In this document: positions 1 to 7,649 of the stretch, in pieces
Position numbering within the stretch: the stretch's first letter is position 1
How the letters are laid out: each line of letters starts with the position of its first letter
NCBI GenBank assembly: GCA_028278265.1
Contig: JANQET010000408.1
Location: 1 to 53,123, forward strand
DNA from: Myxococcota bacterium
GTDB lineage: Bacteria > Myxococcota_A > Polyangia > JAAYKL01
DNA length: 53,123 nt
Direction of reading: 5' to 3'
Translations under genes and position numbers: made by a program
Notes under the pieces: model-generated
What the model was told of the DNA's origin: nothing
What the model saw: the letters and a program-made list of their open reading frames with translations, nothing else
Databases searched by the model: none

Positions 1-772
1 CATCCCGCAGGATCGCTTCGACAGCTTCGGCGCAGGGGTCATCGAAGCCGTGGAGAATCGTCATCGCCCGGGCCGCGGCCAGCTCCGTATCGAGCTGCAC
101 GCCGATCAGTGCTGCGGCTTCGGGACGCCCCGAACGACCCAGGGCCATCAGTAGCTCGGCCCCGTAAATAGGCTCCTTGGCCAGAACATTGAGTTTGTCC
201 CAGGGAATGCGAGCCCGGAGCCGATTGAGCGATTGCAGGGCGGTGAGGGTCAGCAACGGATCGGAACTGTCCATACACGACTCCAATGCGGTGATCGCTT
301 CGTCGCCCCCCTGTTCCCCCAGCCACTCGGCCGCACAGGCCTGCACGTTGAAGTCCTCGTCCTCGAGCGCATCGATCAGCATCTGCAGCACGCGGGAGTT
401 GCGAAATGCGCCCAGCACTTCGATGGCGATCTTTCTTCCCGCCGCGCTCAGTCCGGCATACCGCTCGATGATAATGTCGACCGTATCCTCTCCGGTCATC
501 ACCAACGCCTCGGCTGCGGCATTGCGCAAGCCGACGTTGTCTTCCTGCAGGATGGCGTCGATCAGCCGGTCGATGAGGCGGGGAATCGTGCCGATTTTCG
601 AAGCGGTGATCACCGCCTCCTTGCGCACCCGCCAATCATCGTCGGCCAGCGCCCGGTTGAGCAAATCGACGATTTCGTCCGGATCGAGCTCGGTCAGGCC
701 GACGACCGCCCGCCGTCTGACCTCGGGGCTTTCATCGGTGAGTCGCGCTTTGATGTCTGTTGAATTATTCAT
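1..772 (-). CDS. HEAT-repeat protein, partial (C-terminus beyond left edge)
   Basis: The minus-strand frame is open from an ATG at 772 to the window edge, about 257 codons. The start reads MNNSTDIKARLTDESPEVRR. It continues as helical pairs of HEAT type, with blocks such as LADDDWRVRKEAVITA and LQEDNVGLRNAAAEAL recurring at about 30 residues. HEAT repeats form an alpha-solenoid used for protein-protein contact; no catalytic motif is seen. The start overlaps the end of the upstream cheW by 8 bp, so it is the last visible gene of the chemosensory operon and is probably translationally coupled. An adaptor or scaffold role in that array is an inference from position. The C-terminus is not visible, so a further domain cannot be excluded. 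Confidence 0.75.
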   Translation of the reverse strand, partial: MNNSTDIKARLTDESPEVRRRAVVGLTELDPDEIVDLLNRALADDDWRVRKEAVITASKIGTIPRLIDRLIDAILQEDNVGLRNAAAEALVMTGEDTVDIIIERYAGLSAAGRKIAIEVLGAFRNSRVLQMLIDALEDEDFNVQACAAEWLGEQGGDEAITALESCMDSSDPLLTLTALQSLNRLRARIPWDKLNVLAKEPIYGAELLMALGRSGRPEAAALIGVQLDTELAAARAMTILHGFDDPCAEAVEAILRD

Positions 773-1271
773 CAAAATAGTCGCTTCCTGCCATGTCTGA
801 CTCCACGAATTCCGCTGCCGAACCGATGATGGCGTCCGGATCGAGCTCGAAAATCAGTCCGTCGTCAATATCGAAGACGTGCTTGATCCAGGTCTTCTCG
901 CCATAGGCCAACAGGGGGTGTTGTTTTTTTCGTTTGGCGTTGGTCACCCCCACCACTTTGGTTGCCCTGTCGACGACGATGCCCACGTTTTTGCCGTGAG
1001 TCTTGAGCAGTATCCACTTGATCCGCTTGAGCTCGGTCGCGTCCTCCAGACCGAAGCGCAATCGCAGGCTGACGATTGGAATCACCGCTTCGCGGTGGTC
1101 GGAGACGCCGACCATGAAGGAGGGGGCGCCGGGGATCTGAATCAGCTCCAACGGATTGACGATCTCCCGCACCGTCATGATATCGATGCCGTACTGTACA
1201 TCGCCGATGAGAAAACCGACCAACTTTCGTTCGGTCTCCGCCGGTCCCTGATCCAATAAGTCAAACCTCAT
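765..1271 (-). CDS. cheW: CheW-like chemotaxis coupling protein
   Basis: A 168-residue protein with the CheW fold: KLVGFLIGDVQYGIDIMTVREI near the N-terminus, then a hydrophobic core with VGVSDHREAVIPIVSLRLRFG, and GIVVDRATKVVGV. CheW couples chemoreceptors to the CheA kinase in cytoplasmic arrays. The ATG at 1271 follows the stop codon of the preceding cheW with no gap and has a GGAG about 9 nt upstream. It is the fourth gene of a co-directional set (regulator, cheA, cheW, cheW, HEAT). The acidic C-terminus (SDYFDE) is not part of the family core. Two different CheW proteins in one operon may serve different receptors or baseplate positions (inference). Confidence 0.88.
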   Translation of the reverse strand: MRFDLLDQGPAETERKLVGFLIGDVQYGIDIMTVREIVNPLELIQIPGAPSFMVGVSDHREAVIPIVSLRLRFGLEDATELKRIKWILLKTHGKNVGIVVDRATKVVGVTNAKRKKQHPLLAYGEKTWIKHVFDIDDGLIFELDPDAIIGSAAEFVESDMAGSDYFDE

Positions 1272-1799
1272 CTATAGTTTCTCCGATAGCATCGTATCCA
1301 GATCCACCACCACGACGACTTGATCCTCTCCCGGTCGAAAGAGACAGAGCATGTAGTCGGTGAGCTCCCCGGTGTCCAGTGACGTGCCGGTCTCCAGCTC
1401 CTCTTCGTCCACTCGCCGGACCAGGGTCACCGCGTCGACGAGCATGCCGATTCGCTCTCCCTCGTTTTCGACGATCAGCACGCGGCCGGTACGGGGCCAA
1501 GCGGTCGGCGGGAGACCCATCAATTGACGCAGATCGACGAGGGTGATCACCGCCCCGCGAATCGAAACCACACCGAGGATGTGGGGCGGGGTGGTCGGCA
1601 CCCAGGTCAGCGCCGGGGGCTTGACGATCTCCTGGACCACATGCAGGTCCACGCCGTATTCGTCTCCTTCGAGGGTGAAACACAAAAATCCCGGCCTGCC
1701 TGCATCGGCGGCTGCATTGGCCGCGTCTCCGGGCACCGATCGTTTGGACAGCTCTTTGTTCTCCGGGTGCTGATCGTAGAGTGAGATGTCTTTTGGCAT
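1272..1799 (-). CDS. cheW: CheW-like chemotaxis coupling protein (second paralogue)
   Basis: A 175-residue CheW-domain protein. The domain begins near residue 37 with GFLCFTLEGDEYGVDLHVVQEI, followed by ILGVVSIRGAVITLVDLRQLMGL and GERIGMLVDAVTLV, all typical CheW/CheA-P5 segments. The first 35 residues are a polar extension without homology that I recognise. The ATG at 1799 lies 3 nt after the cheA stop and has GGAG about 6 nt upstream, supporting coupled translation. It should link receptors to the adjacent CheA. Its sequence differs enough from the next cheW that the two are not a recent duplication. Confidence 0.88.
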   Translation of the reverse strand: MPKDISLYDQHPENKELSKRSVPGDAANAAADAGRPGFLCFTLEGDEYGVDLHVVQEIVKPPALTWVPTTPPHILGVVSIRGAVITLVDLRQLMGLPPTAWPRTGRVLIVENEGERIGMLVDAVTLVRRVDEEELETGTSLDTGELTDYMLCLFRPGEDQVVVVVDLDTMLSEKL

Positions 1800-1802
1800 G
1801 CC

Positions 1803-3983
1803 TTACTCCACCGGTGCAACCCGCCGCTCGACGCGGTCCTTGGCAACCTGTGATTGCTCGATAATTCGCGCAGTATCGAGGACCAGTGCCAAGCGCTGAT
1901 CGCCGATGTCGGTGACCCCGCTGAAGACCTCGACCCGGCTTAAGCTCTTGCCCAACGGCTTGATCACCACATCCTGCTGCCCGATGATCCCGTCGACGAC
2001 CAACCCCAGCCGGCGGTGACCGTAAGACGCCACGACCACACACGAATCCTCCGGCTTGTCGTCCCCGCGGGAGAACCCGAAGAACTCGTCGAGTCGGCAC
2101 AGGAAGAGGGTCTTTCCCCTGAACGTGATCGCTTCGGTGCCCATCACCTGGTGCACGTTCTCGGGTTGAATGTACAGGGCTTCGGCGACAGTGTTGATCG
2201 GCACCGCGTATACCCGATCGGCGATGGAGACGAGCAACGCGGGGATGATCGCCAGGGTTACCGGCAGGGTAATCATGAACTTGGTGCCGATACCCGGATC
2301 GGACTGTACTTCGACGACGCCGCCGATGGTCCCGATGTGGGTTTTGACCACATCCATGCCCACGCCGCGCCCGGAGATCTCGGTGGTCTCGGTGGCGGTG
2401 GACATGCCGGGCAGGAAGATCAGCTCGGTAATTTCCTGATCGGTCATCGTCCGGGCCTGCTCTTCGGAGATCAGCTCGCGCCGGGTGGCCACCTCGATGA
2501 TGCGTTCGACATCGATTCCCTTGCCGTCGTCCTCGATTTCGATCATTACGTGGTTGCCCTTCTGATAGGCGGTCAGGGCGACCGTGCCCACATCGGGTTT
2601 GTTGGCCGCCCGTCGCTCCTGGGGACTCTCGATGCCGTGATCGATGGCGTTGCGGATGATGTGCATCATCGGGTTGGACATCTCCTCGATGATCAGCTTG
2701 TCCACCTCGGTTTCAGCCCCACTGACGATAAAATTGACCTCTTTTTCGAGATCGCGGGAGATCTTGCGGATCATTCGGTTGAGCCGATCGAGCATCTGGG
2801 TCAAGGGCACCATCCGTACCTCGAGAATCCCCTCGCGAAGCTCGGCCAATCGGCGCTCGAATCCCCGATTGATCCGATGGAGCTCGAGGGTGAGATCCCG
2901 GCGGCCCAGCACGGTGCGAATATCTTCGCTGACGCGGGCGATGGCACTGCAGATCACCGCCAGCTCCCCCACCACGTTCATCAGTGTGTCCAACTTGCGA
3001 ATGTCGACGCGAACCGTCTGACTGACCGAACGCAGGGAGAGCGCCCGGCTGCCTTCGGCCTCCGGTTCGGCGAGTGCCGCCGGTGCCGACTTGGTGTGCC
3101 GGGCTATCTCTTCGGCCAGCGGGTCCTCGGGATCGGCCGAGGGAATATGCTCGGGGGGGTCGGACATCACGCTGCGCGGCTGTCGCTTGGCTTCTATCCG
3201 CTCCAGCTCCACATCCATGCCGTCGACGGCTTCCTCCAGATCGAGCGGGTTCTTCTGCAGGGCGAAGATGATTTGGATCTCCAGTCGATCCGGCTCCCCC
3301 TCTTCGGCGCTGGGCAGGTAGGTGATGATTTCGCCCAACGGCTTGAGCTTGGATTTAATCTTGTCGAGATCTTCGTCGATTGATTCCAAACCGAATTTGG
3401 TGTGAATTTTGTAGAGCGCCACTCCCCGATCGATGTTGGTGCGCAAGCGGTGCTCTTCGTATTCGGTGAGAACCTCGAACACTTCTGATTCGAGCAACAG
3501 CTCGGGTTGCGGTGCCGCCGCTTCGGAGGGGGGACCGGTCGGCGAGGCGTTCTCGCTCTGTTTTTCCCCCAGCCGGTGGAGTTTTTCGAGCAGCTTCTCT
3601 ACTTCGGGCAGGCCGTCGGCGGCCTGGTTGTCCCCCACATCGCTGACCTGGCTTAGGATGCGGGTCACCAGATCCACACTCTCGAAGAGCAGATCCAGCA
3701 CCGAGGGGGTCAACTCGATCCGACCCAAACGCAGCTGATCGAGCAGGTTCTCTTCGTAGTGGGCGATTCTCGACAGGGGATCCACGCCAAAGGTTCCGCT
3801 GAGGCTCTTCAGCGTGTGCATCCCCCTGAACACTTCGTTGACCAACTCCGGATCCAGGTCCCCTTCTTTGATCGCATTGTCGAGCAGCATCAGGTTCTTG
3901 CCGAGAGATTCGGCGATTTCCTGTGCTTCGGCGAGAAATTCGTTGAGCGCCTTGGCGTCCTTTTTGTTCTTCTTTTTCGCCAT
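1803..3983 (-). CDS. cheA: Chemotaxis histidine kinase CheA
   Basis: 726 residues. The N-terminal Hpt domain carries the phospho-acceptor His56 in the MHTLKSLSGTFG box. A middle linker/P2-like section around 165-270 is followed by the P3 dimerisation helices. The P4 ATPase shows the N box (MMHIIRNAIDHGIE), G1 (DDGKGID) and G2 (GRGVGMDVVKTHIG). A C-terminal CheW-like P5 follows. CheA autophosphorylates and passes phosphate to CheY-type regulators under chemoreceptor control. The ATG at 3983 shares one base with the stop of the upstream response regulator (TGATG). The protein starts with a lysine-rich stretch (MAKKKNKKDAK). No receptor, CheR or CheB is visible here, so the output (motility or another process) is not determined. 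Confidence 0.93.
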   Translation of the reverse strand: MAKKKNKKDAKALNEFLAEAQEIAESLGKNLMLLDNAIKEGDLDPELVNEVFRGMHTLKSLSGTFGVDPLSRIAHYEENLLDQLRLGRIELTPSVLDLLFESVDLVTRILSQVSDVGDNQAADGLPEVEKLLEKLHRLGEKQSENASPTGPPSEAAAPQPELLLESEVFEVLTEYEEHRLRTNIDRGVALYKIHTKFGLESIDEDLDKIKSKLKPLGEIITYLPSAEEGEPDRLEIQIIFALQKNPLDLEEAVDGMDVELERIEAKRQPRSVMSDPPEHIPSADPEDPLAEEIARHTKSAPAALAEPEAEGSRALSLRSVSQTVRVDIRKLDTLMNVVGELAVICSAIARVSEDIRTVLGRRDLTLELHRINRGFERRLAELREGILEVRMVPLTQMLDRLNRMIRKISRDLEKEVNFIVSGAETEVDKLIIEEMSNPMMHIIRNAIDHGIESPQERRAANKPDVGTVALTAYQKGNHVMIEIEDDGKGIDVERIIEVATRRELISEEQARTMTDQEITELIFLPGMSTATETTEISGRGVGMDVVKTHIGTIGGVVEVQSDPGIGTKFMITLPVTLAIIPALLVSIADRVYAVPINTVAEALYIQPENVHQVMGTEAITFRGKTLFLCRLDEFFGFSRGDDKPEDSCVVVASYGHRRLGLVVDGIIGQQDVVIKPLGKSLSRVEVFSGVTDIGDQRLALVLDTARIIEQSQVAKDRVERRVAPVE

Positions 3984-4396
3984 CAGCTGCCGGCTTGCTC
4001 CTCATCGGGAAAGAGTTGATCCACTTCATCGACTAAATCGTTGGGCGAAAACGGCTTGGCCAAGAAACTGTTGGCGCCGAGGGTCAACACCCGCTCCCGA
4101 TCCCGGTCTGACGCCTGGGTCGAGATGATTAGAATGGCCACTTCGGCAAAGCGACCGGAGCGCCGGATCAGTCGAATCAGCTCGTGACCGTTGATGTCAG
4201 GCATGTTGATGTCGGTGATCACCAGATCGAACGCCTCTCGGGGGAGGTACCGCAGGGCCTCGAATCCGGATTTGGCTTCGGTCAATGCACAGTCAAAGCG
4301 ATTCTTGAGCGCGCCGCCCACATAGGTTCGCATCGCTCTCGAGTCGTCGACTACCAGTACTTTCAGCTTCTTTTTCGGCGCCTTTTTGCGATTCAC
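3983..4396 (-). CDS. CheY-like single-domain response regulator
   Basis: A 137-residue receiver domain. The acidic pair is D17/D18 (VLVVDDSRAMR), the phosphorylation site is D62 (VITDINMPD), and the conserved Lys is K114 (FLAKPFSPND). There is no output domain, so it acts like CheY, taking phosphate from the adjacent CheA. The start is a GTG; an in-frame TAA lies 9 nt upstream, and no other start precedes the receiver core. The lysine-rich N-terminus (MNRKKAPKKK) is unusual. It is the first gene of the che operon, and a long palindrome sits just upstream at 4413-4435. Confidence 0.9.
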   Translation of the reverse strand: MNRKKAPKKKLKVLVVDDSRAMRTYVGGALKNRFDCALTEAKSGFEALRYLPREAFDLVITDINMPDINGHELIRLIRRSGRFAEVAILIISTQASDRDRERVLTLGANSFLAKPFSPNDLVDEVDQLFPDEEQAGS

Positions 4397-4412
4397 GGCT
4401 CTTTACATCATT

Positions 4413-4435
4413 GCGGTTCAACCGCGGTTGACCGC
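4413..4435. promoter_or_regulatory. Palindrome upstream of the che operon
   Basis: A perfect 14-bp palindrome (TCAACCGCGGTTGA, 4418-4431) extends to a longer arm with one bulged base (GCGG...CCGC). It lies about 20 bp upstream of the first codon of the che operon and about 130 bp downstream of the preceding small gene. No T-run follows on the minus strand, so an operator or a 5' UTR hairpin is likelier than a terminator. Which protein would bind is unknown. Confidence 0.4.
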
Positions 4436-4565
4436 TGGCTCAAGTGTTTAGACCTCTCCACCATCAGATTGCGTCTTTGCTCTTCGGTCTTCCGATTCCG
4501 CTGCCGATACTCACCCCCAGCCATGCCCCACACACACCAGTCACCACTGGCGAACACAGCAGCCC

Positions 4566-4673
4566 TCACCCCATACCCCACGAACGAAATAAGTACGACA
4601 CTCCGATTCCGGCAGCCGCGCCGATGGCGCCCACGAGGACCGCCATCCCTTTATTAAAGTTAGATCCAATCAT
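4566..4673 (-). CDS. Tiny predicted membrane protein (35 aa)
   Basis: The frame encodes MIGSNFNKGMAVLVGAIG followed by AAAGIGVSYLFRSWGMG, 35 residues. A single glycine-zipper transmembrane helix (residues about 10-28, GxxxxxGxG spacing) is flanked by Lys/Arg. An AAAGGG lies about 8 nt before the ATG. It is 44 bp downstream of another small membrane protein on the same strand, suggesting a two-gene unit. I do not recognise a family. Its size leaves real doubt, but the composition is not random for this GC content. Confidence 0.4.
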   Translation of the reverse strand: MIGSNFNKGMAVLVGAIGAAAGIGVSYLFRSWGMG

Positions 4674-4683
4674 GGCATGCGCC

Positions 4684-4702
4684 CTTTTTTTGTCAAAAAA
4701 AG
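4684..4702. other. AT-stem inverted repeat over the ribosome-binding region of the 35-aa gene
   Basis: C-T7-GTC-A7-G is a perfect 8-bp inverted repeat with a 3-nt centre. On the minus strand it lies between the two small membrane genes, and its 3' arm runs into the AAAGGG that precedes the 35-aa frame. Folding would partly hide that ribosome-binding site, or the element could be a weak terminator of the 98-aa gene. Both are inferences. Confidence 0.35.
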
Positions 4703-4717
4703 TATCATTTTTGTTGA

Positions 4718-5014
4718 TCAATTGGTTGGTAACTCGATCTGTACATCTTTCATTTCGTCGAGTTGTTTGATCTGTTGTTCGAATTCTCCCATACCCTCTT
4801 CGTTGACTTGCCCATCCCCTGCGCCGAAGATGGACTGGGCCATCAACCTGGAAGCGGCAAACCACAAGCCACCGGCCAGCACCACCACCCCGACATACCA
4901 AAACCCCATCCGTTTGGTATTTTTAAAAATGTACACCAATATCACGACGTGCAGCGCGATCGCCGCCAGCGTCGCAACAACTGCCGCTCCCGTAAGTACA
5001 ATGGCCACCGACAT
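4718..5014 (-). CDS. Small two-TM membrane protein of unknown function
   Basis: 98 residues with two strong transmembrane helices: about 5-30 (VLTGAAVVATLAAIALHVVILVY) and 37-55 (GFWYVGVVVLAGGLWFAA). A soluble acidic tail follows, ending in ELPTN and containing a short amphipathic stretch (EFEQQIKQLDEMKDVQIEL). I see no motif pointing to an enzymatic role and do not recognise the family. It is followed on the same strand by the 35-aa membrane frame at 4566-4673. The upstream region (5015-5113) holds an imperfect inverted repeat. Confidence 0.7.
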   Translation of the reverse strand: MSVAIVLTGAAVVATLAAIALHVVILVYIFKNTKRMGFWYVGVVVLAGGLWFAASRLMAQSIFGAGDGQVNEEGMGEFEQQIKQLDEMKDVQIELPTN

Positions 5015-5059
5015 AATTGCGCTCCTCGGGTTGGTGAAACCGTTAATCCATCATCCTTT

Positions 5060-5079
5060 TTAGGACTCGCGAGCCCTAA
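5060..5079. other. Inverted repeat between the LysM gene and the small membrane gene
   Basis: TTAGGACTCGCGAGCCCTAA is self-complementary except for one A/C pair. It lies 35 bp past the stop of the LysM/DUF882 gene and 46 bp before the 98-aa gene. No T-run follows on the minus strand, so it is not a canonical intrinsic terminator. It may be a weak terminator or an operator. Confidence 0.3.
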
Positions 5080-5113
5080 GGAAATCTAACAGCAAAAACG
5101 AACCGTAACAACA

Positions 5114-6535
5114 TTACGGGCGATCACCGTCGACGGGCTCTGGGGCATCGGCCGCGACCGCACCTTGGCCAAGCGGGTTCGGTGGAGGAGGAGGGGCGCT
5201 TTTCTCGGCATCGGCCGCGGCCTCCGGATCCGCCGGGGCACCTCTCTCGTATTGGGCCGCCTCTCCTGGTCCGGAATAGTCGGTCCAGGTGGTCTTTCGA
5301 GTTCGCACATCCATATGGACGAACACCGAATTGGGATAGTACCCGGCGCCTACCCGGGGGAGATTCTTGATGTAATTGTAGAGCTCGGTGTTGGACACAC
5401 CGCGGACGCGAAAATCCAGGGCCTTGCCCTGATTGTGCTTGGAGACCCGTTGTCCCCGGCGACGGGGGCGGTAGCCGGAGACGATTTCGATGGTGTGACC
5501 GGGAAAGCGCTCGGCCACCCGCTGCAGCATGTGAATCAGCCGGGGGTGTAACAATTTGGTCCGCCGGGTCTTGAATTTGGAGCCGGCCAGTTTGCTCAGC
5601 TGCCGGCGACTGTGGGGGATTACGCGCCCCCGCTTGTTCATCAGCCGCAAGTGAACGCGGGCGTCGTTCCAGATGCTGACGAAGCGAATCTTCTGCGAGG
5701 CGAACCCCTTGAGCCGTACCGGGACGACCTCTTTAGCACCGGGAATGAGGATCTGCTGCCCCACGCGGATCGACGTTTGGGGCTCCATGCCGTTGGCCTG
5801 GATGATCCGCTCTCCCGTGGTGTTGTACGCCCGGGCGATGATCCAGAGGGACTGCCCCGGTTGCACTTCGTGCATCACGCCGCCCGCCACCTTCTTGCCG
5901 GTCTTTGCCAGCTTGGAGACCTTGGCCGGTCGGCGGGGTTTGTCGACGTCCTCGTCATCTTCGGGAATGATCAACGTGCGGCCGATTTGCAGGCGATCCC
6001 CTGGTGACAATTTGTTGGTCACCGCCAGCATCTTAATGGAGACCCGATGTTTTTTGGCGATCGAGACGAGCGAGTCCCCCTGGCGGACCACGTGCCCCTG
6101 GAGCGCCCCTCCGCGAAGCTCGTAGGGAATCGACAACACCTGGCCCGCCCGGACGAAGTCCCCCGGCTTGAGGCCGTTGACCGCGCGGAGATCCTTTTGG
6201 GAGACGCCGTGGAAGTCGGCTATTTTGGCCACCGAGTCGCCGTTCTTGACGGTGTATTGGGTACCGGTGACTTCGCCGGGACGCGGAATGGAAAGTTGTC
6301 GGCCGATGCGAAATCCATCTCCGGGTTTGATGTTGTTGAAGCGGAGCAGCTCTTCGGTGGTGATGCGGAACCGTTTGGCCACCTGGGCCGGGGTGTCCCC
6401 TTTTTTGATGGTGTACTGTTTGAGCTTGGCGGTGAGCCCGGTCGTTCCGTTCAGCGAGACAATAAAAACGAAAAGATAGAAAATAATGTTTTTTGCGAAC
6501 CGCTCGCCGCTGAATTCTTTTTTATCTCTCGACAC
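5114..6535 (-). CDS. LysM-repeat protein with C-terminal DUF882/M15-like domain
   Basis: About 473 residues. A hydrophobic N-terminal segment (NIIFYLFVFIVSLNGTTGLTA) acts as signal peptide or anchor. Four LysM units follow (YTIKKGDTPAQVAKRF; YTVKNGDSVAKIADFHG; HVVRQGDSLVSIAKKH; HEVQPGQSLWIIARAY), each ending in a QILIP-like motif. The C-terminal domain shows HPRLIHMLQRVAERFPGH, SGYRP, SKHNQGKALDFRV and VFVHMD, giving the His/Asp/His metal set of YcbK/DUF882 (peptidase M15A) proteins. LysM binds peptidoglycan, so the product probably trims or binds wall material in the periplasm. A Pro/Ala-rich tail closes the protein. I chose the GTG at 6535 because GGCGAG lies 6 nt upstream; TTG codons at 6541 and 6562 are alternatives. 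A paralogue lies at 45779-46927. Confidence 0.85.
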   Translation of the reverse strand: MSRDKKEFSGERFAKNIIFYLFVFIVSLNGTTGLTAKLKQYTIKKGDTPAQVAKRFRITTEELLRFNNIKPGDGFRIGRQLSIPRPGEVTGTQYTVKNGDSVAKIADFHGVSQKDLRAVNGLKPGDFVRAGQVLSIPYELRGGALQGHVVRQGDSLVSIAKKHRVSIKMLAVTNKLSPGDRLQIGRTLIIPEDDEDVDKPRRPAKVSKLAKTGKKVAGGVMHEVQPGQSLWIIARAYNTTGERIIQANGMEPQTSIRVGQQILIPGAKEVVPVRLKGFASQKIRFVSIWNDARVHLRLMNKRGRVIPHSRRQLSKLAGSKFKTRRTKLLHPRLIHMLQRVAERFPGHTIEIVSGYRPRRRGQRVSKHNQGKALDFRVRGVSNTELYNYIKNLPRVGAGYYPNSVFVHMDVRTRKTTWTDYSGPGEAAQYERGAPADPEAAADAEKSAPPPPPNPLGQGAVAADAPEPVDGDRP

Positions 6536-6655
6536 ACTCAACTCGCCCGCGGTTCCCGACAACCGCCGATGCTTTTGTATAATATTCTAGTCTCAAACAC
6601 AATCCGGCGCCCGAAACCACAACGCGCACACGGGACGATTAATTTCTGCAGCGGG

Positions 6656-6677
6656 TTCGATAGATTCGATAGATCCG
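6656..6677. repeat. Short tandem repeat (TTCGATAGA x2)
   Basis: Two adjacent copies of the 9-bp unit TTCGATAGA lie in the 6536-6765 intergenic region, about 90 bp upstream of the lipoprotein gene at 6766. The rest of that region includes a TATAAT at 6578-6583. Function unknown. Confidence 0.35.
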
Positions 6678-6765
6678 TGTTGGTGCTCGATCGTACTCCC
6701 ACAACAGGGTATGGTAATCGCCAGCGAGCACACGCCGGCCGCTGATTGAACAGAGGAGAGCAAGA

Positions 6766-7605
6766 ATGAAATTGTCGATAGGGATGATCGGAGTCGTCGC
6801 GCTGCTGTGGAGCGGGTGCGGCGCGGGATTGCACAACGGCACACCGCGACAGCGGCAGGTTCGAATCAACAGCGGGGAAATTTGGATCGTGTCCAAGGGA
6901 GAAGCGCGGCCGATTTACCAGTTGGATGACAGGTTCTATCTGTTGGGGGAGAAGGGGGCGCCCTACGCCATCTGTCTGCACAACCGCCTCGAGCGTCGCC
7001 TGGAGGCGGTGGTCGCGGTTGACGGACGGGATGTCATCTCCGGGCGGGTGGCCGATTACCAGACCGATCGGGGCTATGTGCTGCTCCCCGACGAGGAGAT
7101 CTGTATCGAGGGATTTCGACGGAGCTTGGACCAGGTGGCTGCCTTCGAGTTCTCCGAGGTGGCCCAATCCTATGCGGCGCTGAGGGGCGACGCGCGAAAC
7201 GTCGGTGTGATCGGCGTGGCCCTGTTCGAAGAGGTAGACGCACCACCGACGACGGTGTCGATCGCCGCCCCCGGAGGGGACGTGGCGCGAGAGGCACCGG
7301 CCAAGGCACCCACTGCCTATGAATCCGAGGACGCCGCGGGTGCGGTGGCCCAGCCGCTCGAGCAGCAGCGGTCGGGGTTGGGGACCCGCTACGGGGACCA
7401 TGTGGACTCGGCTGCGGAAATCGTCCCCTTTGTCCGGCGGGATGCCCAACGGCCCCAGGAGGTGGTGGCCTTGTACTACGATGATCGCCAGGGACTCGAG
7501 CAACGAGGCATTGTCATCGATGACCGGTCCGCCGATCCCTCCCCTGATCCCTTCCCCGGGGTGGAAGCAAATGCCGGCCAGGAGTTTGCGCCGCCCCCCC
7601 AGTAA
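6766..7605 (+). CDS. Predicted lipoprotein of unknown function
   Basis: 279 residues. The N-terminus MKLSIGMIGVVALLWSGCGAG is a lipoprotein signal with lipid-accepting Cys18 (WSGC). The following 130 residues look like a beta-rich domain (INSGEIWIVSKGEARPIYQL, YAICLHNRLERRLEAVVAVD, GYVLLPDEEICIEGFRRS) and include VSGRVADYQ-like turns. The last 100 residues are low-complexity, acidic and Pro/Ala-rich. A strong ribosome-binding site (GAGGAG) precedes the ATG. It is the first gene before the uridine-kinase-like gene, 44 bp apart on the same strand. I do not recognise a named family; an envelope role is inferred from the lipobox only. Confidence 0.75.
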   Translation: MKLSIGMIGVVALLWSGCGAGLHNGTPRQRQVRINSGEIWIVSKGEARPIYQLDDRFYLLGEKGAPYAICLHNRLERRLEAVVAVDGRDVISGRVADYQTDRGYVLLPDEEICIEGFRRSLDQVAAFEFSEVAQSYAALRGDARNVGVIGVALFEEVDAPPTTVSIAAPGGDVAREAPAKAPTAYESEDAAGAVAQPLEQQRSGLGTRYGDHVDSAAEIVPFVRRDAQRPQEVVALYYDDRQGLEQRGIVIDDRSADPSPDPFPGVEANAGQEFAPPPQ

Positions 7606-7649
7606 GCCCCATAATAATAATAGACTAACCCTTCAAACAAATAGAGGTA

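Noticed and set aside
177-800. Two long plus-strand open frames (177-800, 233-763)
   Set aside because: They are antisense to a clear HEAT-repeat frame and to the end of cheW, and their translations have no domain pattern.
5060-5079. Intrinsic terminator for the LysM gene
   Set aside because: The hairpin has no following T-run on the minus strand; kept only as an inverted repeat.
6858-6875. GGTTCGAATC as a tRNA T-loop
   Set aside because: It lies inside the lipoprotein coding sequence and no acceptor or anticodon stem can be built around it.
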